Source: Aricia agestis
Taxonomy: Eukaryota; Arthropoda; Insecta; Lepidoptera; Lycaenidae
Direction of reading: 5' to 3'
Length of the DNA stretch: 64,000 bases
Assembly (NCBI RefSeq): GCF_905147365.1
Contig: NC_056428.1
Coordinates: forward strand, 21,172,001 to 21,236,000
Below, piece by piece: positions 22,146-32,457 of the stretch; positions within the stretch are counted from its first letter, which is position 1, and each line of letters begins with the position of its first letter. The position numbers and the translations under genes are program-made. Below the pieces are notes generated by a model. That model saw only the letters and a list, made by a program, of their open reading frames with translations, had not been told where the DNA came from and did no database searches.

Positions 22146-23229
22146 CAAGAGCGAGTCGGACTCGCGCACGAAGGGTTCTGTACCGTTATAGAGGAAAAAT
22201 AGGCCAAAATTGTTTTTTACCCTTATTTTTTTTATTTTATTTAAATATTATTATTAGTTATTAAAGCAGACATATAACTTAGTCCTTTGTAAATTTCTAG
22301 TGCCTAGTTGTTGCCATTATTGATTACGACCAAAAGCGGCCAAAAAATGACGTTTGTCGTATGGGAGCCCCCCTTAAATATTAATAATTGTGCACGACAG
22401 ACAGTAAATAGTGTATGGACTATGGACATTTTAGTGAAAAATCAGTGTACGGTGAAAAACAGTGCCATTCAATGGGATGGGTTTAGAGCCAGTGTCGTAG
22501 TGCCGATTTCTGTAACCGAAAAGTGAGGGAGATAGTATACATCTCGAGCGGGCTATCCTTGTCCCAGACAAGGAAGTCCCGTGCGAGAAGGACAGCCAGA
22601 GGCGACCGTTATGTCGGGGGGCGGCGAGGTAGTATAAATATAGGAAAAATAGATTTTTGCGATTATTTCGGTTACGGAGGTCGGCACGAACATGTTTATT
22701 ATGTAAAATTATAGCTAAGAGAATTGTACAAATAAAACCAATGTATATTTTGTAAAATAATATAATTTTCATGGAAATTCAATAAATTTTACTTCCAAGG
22801 GGGTGAGGTATGGAATGTTCTAGAAGCTGGGTAACGAGGCCGATATAAATATGGGTCGGCCGCCATAGTACGACACTCGCTGTCCAGCTTCGGAACTACT
22901 GTGTGCTTGCTACCTGGAACAAGACTGAAAAAGTGTTTAAATTCATCTCCTCATCAAGTAATCATCATCATCATCACCCTCATCTCTTCAAGAAACGCTG
23001 ACCTAGGCGATCTACGGGGAATTAGCGCAAGCTGTCCCCCACAATAATTTTATTTTGTTTTTAGTATTTGTTGTTATAGCGGCAACAGATATACACAATC
23101 TGTGAAAATTACAGAAGTCTAGCTATAGCGGTTATTGAGTTACAGCCTGGAGATAGACAGACAGACGGACAGACATCGAAGTCTCAGTAATAGGGCCCGT
23201 TTTTACCATTTGGGTACGGAACCCTAAAA
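22146..23229 (-). mobile_element. GTC-2 element, reverse, split by a solo LTR
   Basis: Left: GAGTCGGACTCGCGCACGAA, ATGGGAGCCCCCCTTAAATA. Right: TTGTTGTTATAGCGGCAAC, GTTACAGCCTGGAGATAGAC, GACA units and GGGTACGGAACCCTAAAAA. The two halves join in the order of the complete copy at 60931 once 22389-23043 is removed. Confidence 0.75.
22389..23043 (+). mobile_element. Solo LTR of an LTR retrotransposon, 655 bp
   Basis: Begins TGTGCACGACAGACAG, ends GCTGTCCCCCACA (TG..CA with TGTG/CACA ends) and is flanked by the 5-bp direct repeat ATAAT (22384-22388 and 23044-23048). A TATA box (GATATAAATATGGG at 22850) precedes AGTACGACACTCGCTG, the likely transcript start, which gives the strand. AATAAA occurs at 22734 and 22781. 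No internal coding region remains, so recombination between LTRs probably removed it. The superfamily (Gypsy, BEL or Copia) cannot be decided from the LTR alone. Confidence 0.8.
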
Positions 23230-23329
23230 AGATCGAAATCGGTCCACTTGCTGCTACTTGCATACATACAGACAGACACGTCAAACTTATAAAACCTCTC
23301 TGTGTTCGTAGGGGGTATTAACAAAAAAT
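23230..23329 (-). mobile_element. F-family repeat fragment, reverse
   Basis: GATCGAAATCGGTCCAC, GACAGACACGTCAAACTTAT and the following CTCTCTGTG match the inverted F-family head. It directly abuts the preceding GTC-2 end. Confidence 0.5.
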
Positions 23330-23505
23330 TAAAACCGACTTCCAAGGTAAAAACAATAATAACATCCTTATAATATGAACTAAAAAGTATTAAATAATTT
23401 TTCCTATTTAATAGTACCTTTTTCCGTATTCGGCTAAAACTCAACTAGGTATTTCTGTACTCAATCTTCATCATTTTGAAGTCGCACTCGGGCGATTTTA
23501 TTATA
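23330..23505 (-). mobile_element. K-family repeat fragment, reverse
   Basis: AAAACCGACTTCCAAGGTAA is the inverted right end of the K element at 24164-25012; TTTCTGTACTCAATCTTC and TTTTGAAGTCGC match the same element near 24870-24900. Confidence 0.55.
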
Positions 23506-23682
23506 TTTTACCACCTCATTGTTTAAAAAACTGGTTAGAATGAGATTTCTTACTCGCCGGCTGCTGCCGCAGCACGCTCGCTGCGCTCGCTCGGCTCCCT
23601 CTGTGTTGTGGTCTAAGTTCTAACCTTACCTAACCTACTCTTGGACTTTCTGGATTGTGTTTTTTTTTTTGTTTTGGCGGGG

Positions 23683-23745
23683 GGCTGCGCCCCCCGGACC
23701 CCCCTTTCGGGGGGGCTGCGCCCCCCTCGTCCCCCGCTACGGTAT
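23683..23745. repeat. GC-rich double hairpin, GGGGGGCTGCGCCCCCC type
   Basis: Two adjacent inverted repeats, GGGGGGCTGCGCCCCCC and GGGGGGGCTGCGCCCCCC, separated by GGACCCCCCTTTC. The module is the same as in the array at 30.5-32.5 kb. The surrounding 23540-23760 is otherwise unassigned. Confidence 0.7.
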
Positions 23746-23760
23746 CCGTGGTTAAGTAGG

Positions 23761-24163
23761 CTTTCTCGAACCGCTCATTCCATCATTTTTATTTCTCATT
23801 CAGTTATTGGACTGCTCAATATTTTTTTATTACTGTCCATGTTTTACAGTCGCAATAATTAATCAACCGCCATAAAATTAAATAACTGCTCAATATTTTT
23901 TTAAACTGATTATAATAACATCTCAAATATTTAAATAACTGCTCAAAAAATTAGTTCCCATATTATAATAAACGTACTTATCCTAAAACGTATATAAACT
24001 ACATAATAAAACACAAGTTCTGATAAGATTTTAATAGTCTAATTCAGCAACTCCACAGAGTATATTGTACAAGCTACTTTATAAATAGTTTCTTTTTTTA
24101 AACACATTAACTTATAAGTAGGGAATTATATCGTAAAAGAAACACAAGCACGAATATATTTTT
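23761..24163. other. AT-rich stretch, repeated CTGCTCAA motif
   Basis: ACTGCTCAATATTTTTTTA and close variants occur three times between 23810 and 23950; nothing else recognisable. Confidence 0.4.
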
Positions 24164-25012
24164 GACCGACTTCCAAAAAGGAGGAGTTAATACGTTCGGC
24201 TGTATGTATTTTTTTTTATGTATGTTCAACGATTACTCAGCCGTTTGTAGTCCGATTTACAAAATTCTTTTTGTGTTGTATAGGGTTTGACTCGAATTTG
24301 GTACCATATTCATAAAAGTGGTGACCTGATGATGGGATCCATGAGTAATCGAGGGAACTCCTCAAAATTTATATGGAAACATATAGTGATTTTGATTTTT
24401 TCTGAAGTGTTTCAGGCATATACTACCAAAAAGTAAGATTTGCACCAGGATGTACCCTGGTTCCGAAGGTACTCAACAGAACTTTTGAATCCTTATAGAT
24501 ACAAGTTCGAGGATTTTGGCTTTATTTAAACTACTCCAGGCAAAAGCCAATGGATTCTACATTATTTCTGCTGAACATAGGCTAAATTTTATTTTGGAAA
24601 ATATTGGGTTTCGTAAGATATTTGGGTTTTTCGGACGCCAGGTGTAAAATCAACCAGAAAAGTTACTCATTTTGCGTACGCTGCCGAAACTATAAAAGAT
24701 AGAACCATAAATGTTATAAGTAATTGTAGATCTTATAAATATCTACAAAAAAGTCCGTGACACACTATACTTATCTATGTCGAGTGAGGCACAATAACCA
24801 TTTTTTTATTTAGCTTACCTTAGCGTAAGTTCTATGTCAAGGATCTCAGAACTTTTCCGGGCTGGTAGCGACTTCAAAAGTACGAAGATTGAGTACAGAA
24901 ATAGTTGAGGTTTAGGCGAAGTCTAATAAGGAATAAGAATTATTTGATTCTTTTTAGATTATGTTTAAGAATATTACGAATACTTTTGTTTTTACCTTGG
25001 AAGTCGGTTTTA
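24164..25012 (+). mobile_element. K-family TIR element
   Basis: Left end GACCGACTTCCAAAAAGGAG and right end CCTTGGAAGTCGGTTTT form short TIRs (AACCGACTTCCAA). Partial copies lie at 23330 and 25752. No ORF. Confidence 0.65.
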
Positions 25013-25095
25013 ATTTTTTGTTAAAAAATAATGTTCGTAATTTATTTATTTGACAACTACTTTGCTACTTTCCACCAATAGGAGGGTGAATTTGT

Positions 25096-25535
25096 GTACG
25101 AATTCGGACATCTACCGGTCCCTAGCACTTGTAAGTTGTATGACTCGAGCGATCTTTACACGAAATATTTCGAGTGTGAAGTTTTGAGAATACACAAACT
25201 ATTAGCAAAAAAAACAAAAAACATCGTGCAGGAAACCGGTCTCGAACGCTTCAACTCCCAAGCGGCCACATGTGGTGTACGAATTCGGACATCTATAACC
25301 GGTCCTACTCGTTCGACTCGAGCGATCTTTACACGAAATATTTCGAGTGTGAAGTTTTGAGAATACACAAACTATTAGCAACAAATTATATTGTGCAGGA
25401 AACCGGTCTCCAACGCTTCAACTTCCAAGCGGCCACATTACGGTACGAATTCGGACATCTATAACCGGTCCTACTCGTTCGACTCGAGCGATCTTTGCAC
25501 GAAATATTTTGAATGTGAAGTTTTGAGAATAAAGT
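25096..25535. repeat. Tandem repeat, unit about 166-181 bp, 2.6 copies
   Basis: GTACGAATTCGGACATCTA starts units at 25096, 25277 and 25443. Each holds ACTCGAGCGATCTTTACACG, AATATTTCGAGTGTGAAG and, in the first two, CAGGAAACCGGTCTC. Unit length is satellite-like, but only this short block is visible. Confidence 0.8.
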
Positions 25536-25751
25536 TAACTGTGTTACGCTCGTAAAAATCTCATAATTTGGTATTTTATTCGAAGTTGAACTTTTCTCAC
25601 ATCCTGAGGTGCGCGTGGTCTATGGCGGTTGCATACTAAGGTATCTATGACTATCTCGATGGCCGCCGCGGCCTGGCCGCTAGTGCGCGCCCGGCCTAAT
25701 GGCGTATCCACACATGCCGCCGGCTTGTACCGGCGGCACGGCCGGCCTCGA

Positions 25752-25915
25752 AATTTATATGGAAACATAATATGGTGATTTTAGTTTTATAAGAAGCATC
25801 CTAAGCATATGATACCAAAACGCAAGATTTTGCACAGAGGTATACTATGGTTCCGAAGATACTAAGAGAACTCCGGATTCCTTATAAATACAAGTTTGGG
25901 GGTTTAGGCGCTGTT
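25752..25915 (+). mobile_element. K-family fragment
   Basis: AAATTTATATGGAAACATA, ATGGTTCCGAAGATACT and CCTTATAAATACAAGTT follow the order of K1 from 24370 to 24545. A GC-rich block with CCGCCGGCTTGTACCGGCGG (25720-25739) precedes it. Confidence 0.55.
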
Positions 25916-26139
25916 TTAAGAACTGAAAGCATATGCTACAATGCAAATTACATTCATCATCCATCATTAACTACGTCAGGGTCAACAATGTCACCAAAGT
26001 TGAACATAACAAATTCAGCCTTAACTCCAGAGCGTAAGGCACACATTTGACATTACTTCTGAGAAGTAAGCTGCTTCGATAATTTAATTTTTAAAATTAA
26101 CCTTAACTATAACTACGCCTATGGTGAAATCCACCCTTA

Positions 26140-26358
26140 GGGTGAAGCCAAACGAGCGTAATTTGTGAGTTGCGATTCGCAGCATTTCTGCCGCGTAGGT
26201 AAATATCTTTTCATACAAATCATGACTCACAAAATTACGCTCGTGTGAATCAAAGAGGACTTTTGTATGAAACTAAATGCTGTAGAATTTCTGCCAGCCG
26301 AAATCCTGCGACTCACAAGTGACACAACTCACAAATTACGCTCGTTTTGGCTTCAACC
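26140..26358. mobile_element. MITE with TTA target duplication (PIF/Harbinger-like)
   Basis: TIRs GGGTGAAGCCAAACGAGCG and CGCTCGTTTTGGCTTCAACC, continuing inward with AATTTGTGAGTTG and its complement, are flanked by TTA (26137-26139, 26359-26361). A further inverted AATTACGCTCGTGTGAATC sits in the middle. Confidence 0.75.
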
Positions 26359-26640
26359 TTAGGGTAATCCGAGTTGATTAAGCCCAACGGAGTGCATATC
26401 CTGAGTACAGGCTCGTATTTGCTCGTGAAGTTTGCAGTGAGCTGTGAGTCCATGTCAAAGTGACGTAGAATGTTCACATTGATGATTGAGAATGTAAATG
26501 GTATTAATTATATTTAAAAAAATTATTGAAGTGAAAACTTCTTTAGCGGCGTTGAGCACTTTTGTGGGATGGCGGATGGGTAAAAACTATGAATTCTCGT
26601 GCTGATCGAAAAACCGTAACACATGGTAACACGGTTGGAG

Positions 26641-26935
26641 AGGTTGTATCGAAATCGATTAATCGAACAATCGATTGTTTTTTTCGATTGTCGATATTTT
26701 TAATCGATCGTAAGGGTTTCGATTAATTAAAAAAAAACGATATTTTTAAATCGATTTTCATAAAAAATGGGTTAAAAATTTAATCGATTGTAAGTGTTTC
26801 AATTAATTAAAAAAAACGATTTTTTAAAAGTCGATTTTCATAAAAAATGGGTTAAAAAAATTTAAGGGTTTCGATTAATTAAAAAAGTAGATTTTTTTAA
26901 AATCGATTTTCATAAAAAAATGGGTTAAAAAAAAT
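26641..26935. repeat. ATCGAT-rich tandem repeat
   Basis: After a head with four ATCGAT-type sites, GTTTCGATTAATTAAAAAA ... ATCGATTTTCATAAAAAATG GGTTAAAAA recurs three times with spacing of roughly 70-95 bp. Confidence 0.7.
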
Positions 26936-27786
26936 AATGCACAACGTTAATAATCAAGTTTTCACTTATGCCGGCACTCCCGGAAATGGAACCCGTCTTT
27001 TTTTTAAGCTATTGCGTGTATTATTTTTCTCTATGGCTATTGCATTATGGCTTTTGTATTTTTGTATGTGCAAATTCTTGACAGACACAACAGACAGTAC
27101 AGATCACACAAAGAACATATTTTGCTCTATCAATGCTGCTATTTTCACATTGAACACTATAGTAAAAGGGGCAACTCTATAATAGTAAGGCAAACAATTG
27201 CGTATTTTGTTCGAGAGTCTGGGAAGTCTGAGAAGAAGAAGAGAGTCCGGCTATTATTAGCGGTTGAGAATTGAGATACAGTCTGGTAATTAGACGGACA
27301 GACAGCAAATCATCAGCTTTACCCGTGTATACTTTGTTTATGGAATCCTAAAGTGCTTTCAATCTTTAGTTTTTAGGTTTTTTTTAGGGAAAAAACAAAA
27401 TTGATTTAATTGAAATAATTTCTAATTGTAACAATATTACTCATTTAATTAGTGATATTCATTTCCTAAATTGATATGCAAGCACATTTCAGAGTATATT
27501 AGGTGGGCTTGAGAGTATTGAGATGAGTAAGAGCTCTTCATACAAGAAGCGATTGAATTACTTATCTTTCTTTGTAAAGTAGAATAAGAAATCTGCAATA
27601 GTAGCTGCTAGATTTTACACTCCGTCCTAAAAAAATTAGAAGATAATATTATAATATTAAGACTTTCTAGAGGAAGCATGTAGAAAAAGACTTCAGTTTA
27701 TATAGATTAAAAGGGGTTAAAAGTCCTTCATCAATGAAATAAATTATCTCGATTATTTTAGTCATTGGGTCATGAGTGTAAATGTA
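26936..27786. other. AT-rich stretch with a GTC-2 remnant
   Basis: No supported gene. GAGATACAGTCTGGTAATTAG and GACGGACAGACAG at 27271-27305 are a degraded GTC-2 end in reverse orientation. The frames around 26937-27274 lack recognisable domains. Confidence 0.4.
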
Positions 27787-27899
27787 CAGACTGCTCATGT
27801 AATGCGCACACACTTGAGCACTATAAAGTCGCTCCTGGGTAGCTGGCTCAGTTTAAATGAAAAAGGCAAATGTTGGCATTACTATTATTATTATAACTA
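27787..27899 (+). mobile_element. 3' fragment of the tRNA-derived SINE seen at 55862
   Basis: GCGCACACACTTGAGCACTATAAAGTCGCTCC, AGCTGGCTCAGTTTAAATGA and the tail ATTATTATTATT match 56122-56224. The tRNA-like head is missing. Confidence 0.6.
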
Positions 27900-28192
27900 T
27901 AACTACCAAGTGTCAGTAAATTGATACAATCTTGGCCTCTTTTCCGTGAAAAAGTGTCAGTAAATTGATATACGTAAAAACGTCTGTAAAACATTTAATC
28001 TCAATAGTCGACAAAGTGAAACAGCTATCAAACAACGCTGATCGTAATTAGTCTAGAGTATCCATTACTGACTGTTCCTTTGATAGATTCCTCATCAAAT
28101 TACAATAGATATTGCGCTGTAGTCAACCGGTTGGTGCTTTGATCTGGTTCCATTCAATCTGTCGTGCCGGCAGCACAAAGTGTTTTTAAAGT

Positions 28193-28262
28193 CCCAGGGC
28201 TTTCCAAACTGTGTTTGATGGCCTGGGGCGGGTGCCGCGTTGTGTCGCAGGTGCAACACCAT
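28193..28262 (+). mobile_element. hAT-like terminal fragment
   Basis: CAGGGCTTTCCAAACTGTG matches the left terminus of the hAT-type element at 49377 and is followed by GGCCTGGGGCGGGTGCCGCG. The matching right terminus was not found. Confidence 0.45.
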
Positions 28263-28327
28263 TTCAAATAATTGAAGACGTGAGTGGATGAGTGGAACAA
28301 TAAAAAAAAAAGCCGTTTTTTGCATAA

Positions 28328-28480
28328 ATGGATGCTTTAGATCCGGAAAAATTATTTGAAATTAAAAAATTGTGCATTATGTGTAGCCAGATAAATGAGC
28401 CAGGTGATGAATTATATAAGTTCTCAGTTTTAATTCAGTGCGGCTCATGCGGCTCAGCCGACATACATTTTATTATATAA
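28328..28480 (+). CDS. Small ORF with two CxxC pairs, function unknown
   Basis: A 50-codon frame starts with ATG and ends with TAA. It opens with MDALDPEKLFEIKK, then has CIMC at 16-19 and CGSC at 38-41, a spacing that could bind one zinc. I do not recognise the family. It may be the first exon or a relic of a transposon protein, since a hAT-like end lies 130 bp upstream. There is no other evidence that it is expressed. Confidence 0.25.
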   Translation: MDALDPEKLFEIKKLCIMCSQINEPGDELYKFSVLIQCGSCGSADIHFII

Positions 28481-28757
28481 TATTTGATACAAAAATGCAT
28501 TGAATTACATTTAATTCGACTTATGTTAATTCCGTACGTTCTGATCGGAGATTCTATAAAGCACACAGATAAAAAAGATGTTGGCTAAGCCCCCTGATCG
28601 TTTACGTTGGTTGAGCCCACAAAGCTCAGCTTTTTATGTATTTAAAATGAATTGAGTTGCATTTAGTAAAATATGCTTTATATTTGAATTTAATTTAATT
28701 TATTTTTTTATTTTTTATTTATTTATTTAATTCAGGCATCTTGGCCCATTTTAATCC

Positions 28758-28920
28758 GTACTAATACTATAGATGCAAAAGTGCGTCTGTCTGTCTGTAA
28801 AATTAATGTCAATTTCATACATTTTTGGTCAGCGATTCTATTAATAAGCGAGAAAGAAAACGTGTTAGCTAGAGGCTCAGGTACTTCCTTCTGAAGGCTG
28901 TTTTGTTCAAACAATAGCTA
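28758..28920 (+). mobile_element. Short Helitron-like element
   Basis: 5' TACTAATACTATAGATGCAA with three GTCT units; 3' small stem CCTTCTGAAGG, then TTCAAACAATAGCTAG. Short and lacking a second copy here, so tentative. Confidence 0.4.
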
Positions 28921-28925
28921 GTATT

Positions 28926-29022
28926 AGGCGACCGCCCAGGGCGCCCGCGCCAGACAAAATGGGGTGCCGAAGGCAAAAAAAGAATGCCGTAGGCCAGCAC
29001 TACCAGGACCCTGGGCGGCAAA
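28926..29022. repeat. GC-rich repeat with imperfect terminal inversion
   Basis: GGCGACCGCCCAGGGCGCCC at the left and GGACCCTGGGCGGC at the right are partly complementary; the core has GGGGTGCCGAAGGC and GAATGCCGTAGGC. Confidence 0.4.
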
Positions 29023-29145
29023 AAAATTACGCCAATTCATGATAGAGAGCCAGCGACAGCCAGACTTTCGTAACTATTTTACGAAAAAAATATAAAGCAA
29101 ATCTTTTTGTAAGGCTGCATTTTCAAAAAGTTATATATTATACAC

Positions 29146-29275
29146 AGTGTAACGAAACTAAGTGATAATACTTTAGGGTTTGTAGAGTATCATGTGAGTC
29201 CCTTATAAGTTATAAGTTTTCCCTCAGAGTTCGCTGTAAAAGTAGCAGCGATGAAAGAATAACATTTTTAACTTT
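29146..29275 (+). mobile_element. Left half of TACAGGGT..AACAAAACT family MITE
   Basis: CACAGTGTAACGAAACTAAG, GATAATACTTTAGGG, CCCTTATAAG, TAAAAGTAGCAGCGATGAAAG match the copy at 1587. The right TIR is absent. Confidence 0.65.
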
Positions 29276-29768
29276 ATTATGGTCAGTAACATCACAGAAT
29301 CGCGAATTATGGAATTAAAGAGGGGACAGCCTCAACATTGTCAAGAGCCGCCACCCGCCGCCGCTCCCGCCCCGCTGCCCGCTGATTTTGAGATTGAAGC
29401 CTTATGCTACACTTTGCGTAATTAATAATTTACGTTGGAGCTCAAATATTTTAGATGATGGGTGTCATCATTAAATTGGCAATTAGATGACTCAAGTCTC
29501 AACGTTCACGATGGAATTCAATTTTTCGCCAAAAAACACTTTACACGAGCCGATTGCTTTAATATCTGTTTTAGGGCCAATTTACATTATCTTAGAGTAA
29601 CCGATCAAATTTGCTCAGTTATCGATAATTAAATTTGACATAAGGCTCACAGTGTATGTCATAAAAATATATTATCCCGTCAATTTTATACGGATAATTC
29701 ATTTTTTTTGCTCTCAACTCATTAACTTTAATCACTCCAAAAAAATACCCAGTATTTCTAGGTTGACT

Positions 29769-29945
29769 AAGGGTAAATTCAGACCGCAACGCGACGCGTA
29801 TTTCTAAATTTATATGGATTTGACAGATTTGCAAGACGTCTCACGCAATTGAAATCTGTCAATTTAATACAAATTTGAGCAAAATTGTAAAATATGCAAT
29901 ATGCATAATATATACGCTTCGCGTTGCCGCGGTCTGAATTGACCC
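29769..29945. mobile_element. MITE with GGTAAATTCAGACCGCAAC ends
   Basis: AGGGTAAATTCAGACCGC and GCGGTCTGAATTGACCCT are terminal inverted repeats, with CAACGCGACGCGTA and TACGCTTCGCGTTG just inside. A related end (GGTTGATTCAGACCGCAAC) occurs at 48131. Confidence 0.7.
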
Positions 29946-30527
29946 TGAAGCGGACGCATCTCTTGATGTCCTCTCTTCACGTTAGCGAGGTGCGCCTGTT
30001 CGCCGACGTGTAGAGTCGGCTTAGTAAATCTCGTCTCGATTATACGATACATAATACATTGAACGTAACCTTAGTTTGTTTGGGAAACATCTAAAAGCAT
30101 TCGTCATACAAATTAAAGCACTGGGAAGCTTTGTAAACATCACGTTTATAGCTTTATTTTAAGCACGTCGAAAGCTCTAGAATGAAAATATTGACCATGT
30201 AAAATTATCAAGGAAACTCAGTAAACAAATCGAAAAAAAACTGAAAATTATAATACAATAAAAAATCAGTACAAGAAAACTGTAGAGAATAAATGAAAAG
30301 AAAAAAATTAAATCGTAAGTGCGTTTGTGCACTACACGGAATTTTACCGCCTGCTTTACACTGACTGTGAGTAGTGAATAGTGATCAGCAATTTTCGCTA
30401 AATCGGCTATAGCCTGGCAAGACCAAGACCAAAAACACAACTCCACAATTACTGTTAAGCTATTGCATAGCTTTTATCGCGGGCTTTGAGCGCGGCGGCC
30501 GTACCAAAAAAATCCGTAACGAAAAAA
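29946..30527. other. Stretch without supported gene
   Basis: No exon-like or repeat-like structure recognised; AT-rich from 30180 to 30320 with long A runs. Confidence 0.45.
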
Positions 30528-32457
30528 CCTAACACCCCCCTGCGCCCCCCCAAACCCTGTTGTTGCAACAAAACTGTGTTTAGTTTTCATTCTTCCTAAT
30601 TAGGAACATACCAAGTTTTTAATTAAAAGTGAAATTAATCTAACCTAAGCTAAACATAGAGATTATACGTGGGAGAGCCATGCTTCGGCACGAATGGGCC
30701 GGCTCGACCGGAGAAATCCGTTCTCACAGAAAACCGGCGTGAAACAGCGCTTGCGCTGTGTTTCGCTGAGTGAGTGAGTTTACCGGAGGCCCAATTCCCT
30801 TTCCTATCCTCCCCTATTCCTTTCCCTTCCCATCCCTACCCTCCCCTATTACCCTATTCCCTCTTAAAAGGCCGGCAACGCACCTGCAGCTCTTCTGATG
30901 CTGCGAGTGTCCATGGGCGACGGAAGTTGCTTTCCATCAGGTGACCCGTTTGCTCGTTTGCCCCCTTCTTTCATAAAAAAAAAGAGTATGATCCTGGCCC
31001 CTACTTGGGCGGGCTGCGGCCCCCCTAAACCCCCTCGCTCCTGGAAGTGTTGCTAAAAAACTGTGTCGCGGCGTTAGTGTTGAGTTGTAATTTAAAAGTA
31101 AATTACTAAGCGGGGAGCTATGCTCCCGGCCATCACATGGGAGGGCTGCGCCCCCCAAACCCGGTGGGTGTTTGGGGGGCGCAGCCCTGAATATGTTGCT
31201 TTAAACCAAATGGTGTCGCGTCGTTAGTGTTGAGTTGTAATTCTACTATTTTAGGAACAAAGTAAGTTATTAATTAAAAGTGAATTTATTCAAACCTAAA
31301 CTAAAAACATACAGAAATGTTGCTTATAACAAAATGGTACACCCTGGACATGGACAGACGGACAGGCTGATATTTTATCTAAAACCCCCCGCTCCTGGAA
31401 ATGTTGCTAAAACAATACTGTGTCGTGGCGTTAGTGTTTAGTTTTTAATCATTTTAATTTGTTAGGAACATGCTAAGTTATTAATTAAAAGTGAAATTAT
31501 TCTGACGTAAGCTAAACATAGAGATTTCAAGTTTGATCCTGGCACCTACTTGGGGGGCTGCGCCCCCCCAAACCCCCCCTCTTGAAATTGTTGCTAAAAA
31601 CAAAACTGTGTCGCAGCGTTAGTATTGAGTTTTCATTCTTTTAATTAAAAGTGAAATAAATCTTACTTAAGCTAAACATAAAGATTTCGAGTATGATCCT
31701 GGCCCCTACTTGGGGGAGCGCAGCCCCCCCAAACCCCCACGCTCCTGGAAATGTTGCTAAAAACAAAACTGTGTTGAGTTTTCATTCTTCCTAATTAGGA
31801 ACATTCTAAGTTATTGATTAAAAGTGAAATTAATCTTACCTAAGCTGAACATAAAGATTTCGAGTTTGATCCTGGCCCCTACTTGGGGGGGCTGCGCCCC
31901 CCCCCCAAACCCCCCCGCACCTGGAAATGTTGCTGAAACAAAACTGTGTCGCGGCGTTAGTGTTTAGTTTTCATTCTCATTTGTTAGGAACATACTAAGT
32001 TATTAATCAAAAGTGAAATTATTCTGACGTAAGCTAAAAATAGAGATTTCGAGTTTGATCCTGGCCCCTACTTGGGCGGACTGCGGCCCCCCTAAACCCC
32101 CTCGCTCCTGGAAGTGTTGCTAAAAAAACTGTGTCGCGGCGTTAGTGTTGAGTTGTAATTTAAAAGTAAATTACTAAGCGGGGAGCTATGCTCCCGGCCA
32201 TCAAATGGGAGGGCTGCGCCCCCCAAACCCCCACTGAATATGGTGTGGCGTCGTTAGTGTTGAGTTGTAATTCTACTATTTTAGGAACAAAGTAAGTTAT
32301 TAATTAAAAGTGAATTAATTCAAACCTAAACTAAAAACATACAGAAATGTTGCTTATAACAAAATGGTACATCCTGGACATGGACAGACGGACAGGCTGA
32401 TATTTTATCTTCGTGATCAGGTCCCGTTTTTACCCTTTGAGTAAGGGACCATAAAAA
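30528..32457. repeat. Array of GC-rich hairpin modules
   Basis: The module has three parts. First is GGGGGCTGCGCCCCCC with an AAACCCCC run. Next comes CTCCTGGAAATGTTGCT, ACTGTGTCGCGGCGTTAGTG and TTAATTAAAAGTGAAAT. Last is AAGCTAAACATAGAGATTTC and GATCCTGGCCCCTACTTGGG. It recurs with a period of roughly 170-185 bp (GC blocks near 30535, 31010, 31145, 31555, 31715, 31885, 32075, 32215). A longer block of about 1.07 kb (30985 onward) is itself repeated from 32053. The array ends with GTC-2-like sequence (GGTCCCGTTTTTACCCTTTG, 32421). No ORF of note. Confidence 0.75.
30669..30982 (+). mobile_element. SINE with poly(A) tail inserted in the GC array
   Basis: Head GTGGGAGAGCCATGCTTCGG, ACCGGCGTGAAACAGCGC, a CCCTA/CCCTT-rich middle, then GGCCGGCAACGCACCTGCAG, GTGTCCATGGGCGACGG and CATCAGGTGACCCG, ending in A9. 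I recognise this from lepidopteran genomes. A reverse partial copy is at 38900. The array sequence resumes right after the A tail. Confidence 0.75.

Noticed and set aside
22308..22714. Overlapping short frames near 22.3-22.7 kb
   Set aside because: They cross the border of a GTC-2 element and a solo LTR, neither of which encodes protein here.
25096..25535. CRISPR-like repeat-spacer array
   Set aside because: Units of 166-181 bp repeat over their full length; no short repeats with unique spacers, and the DNA is eukaryotic.
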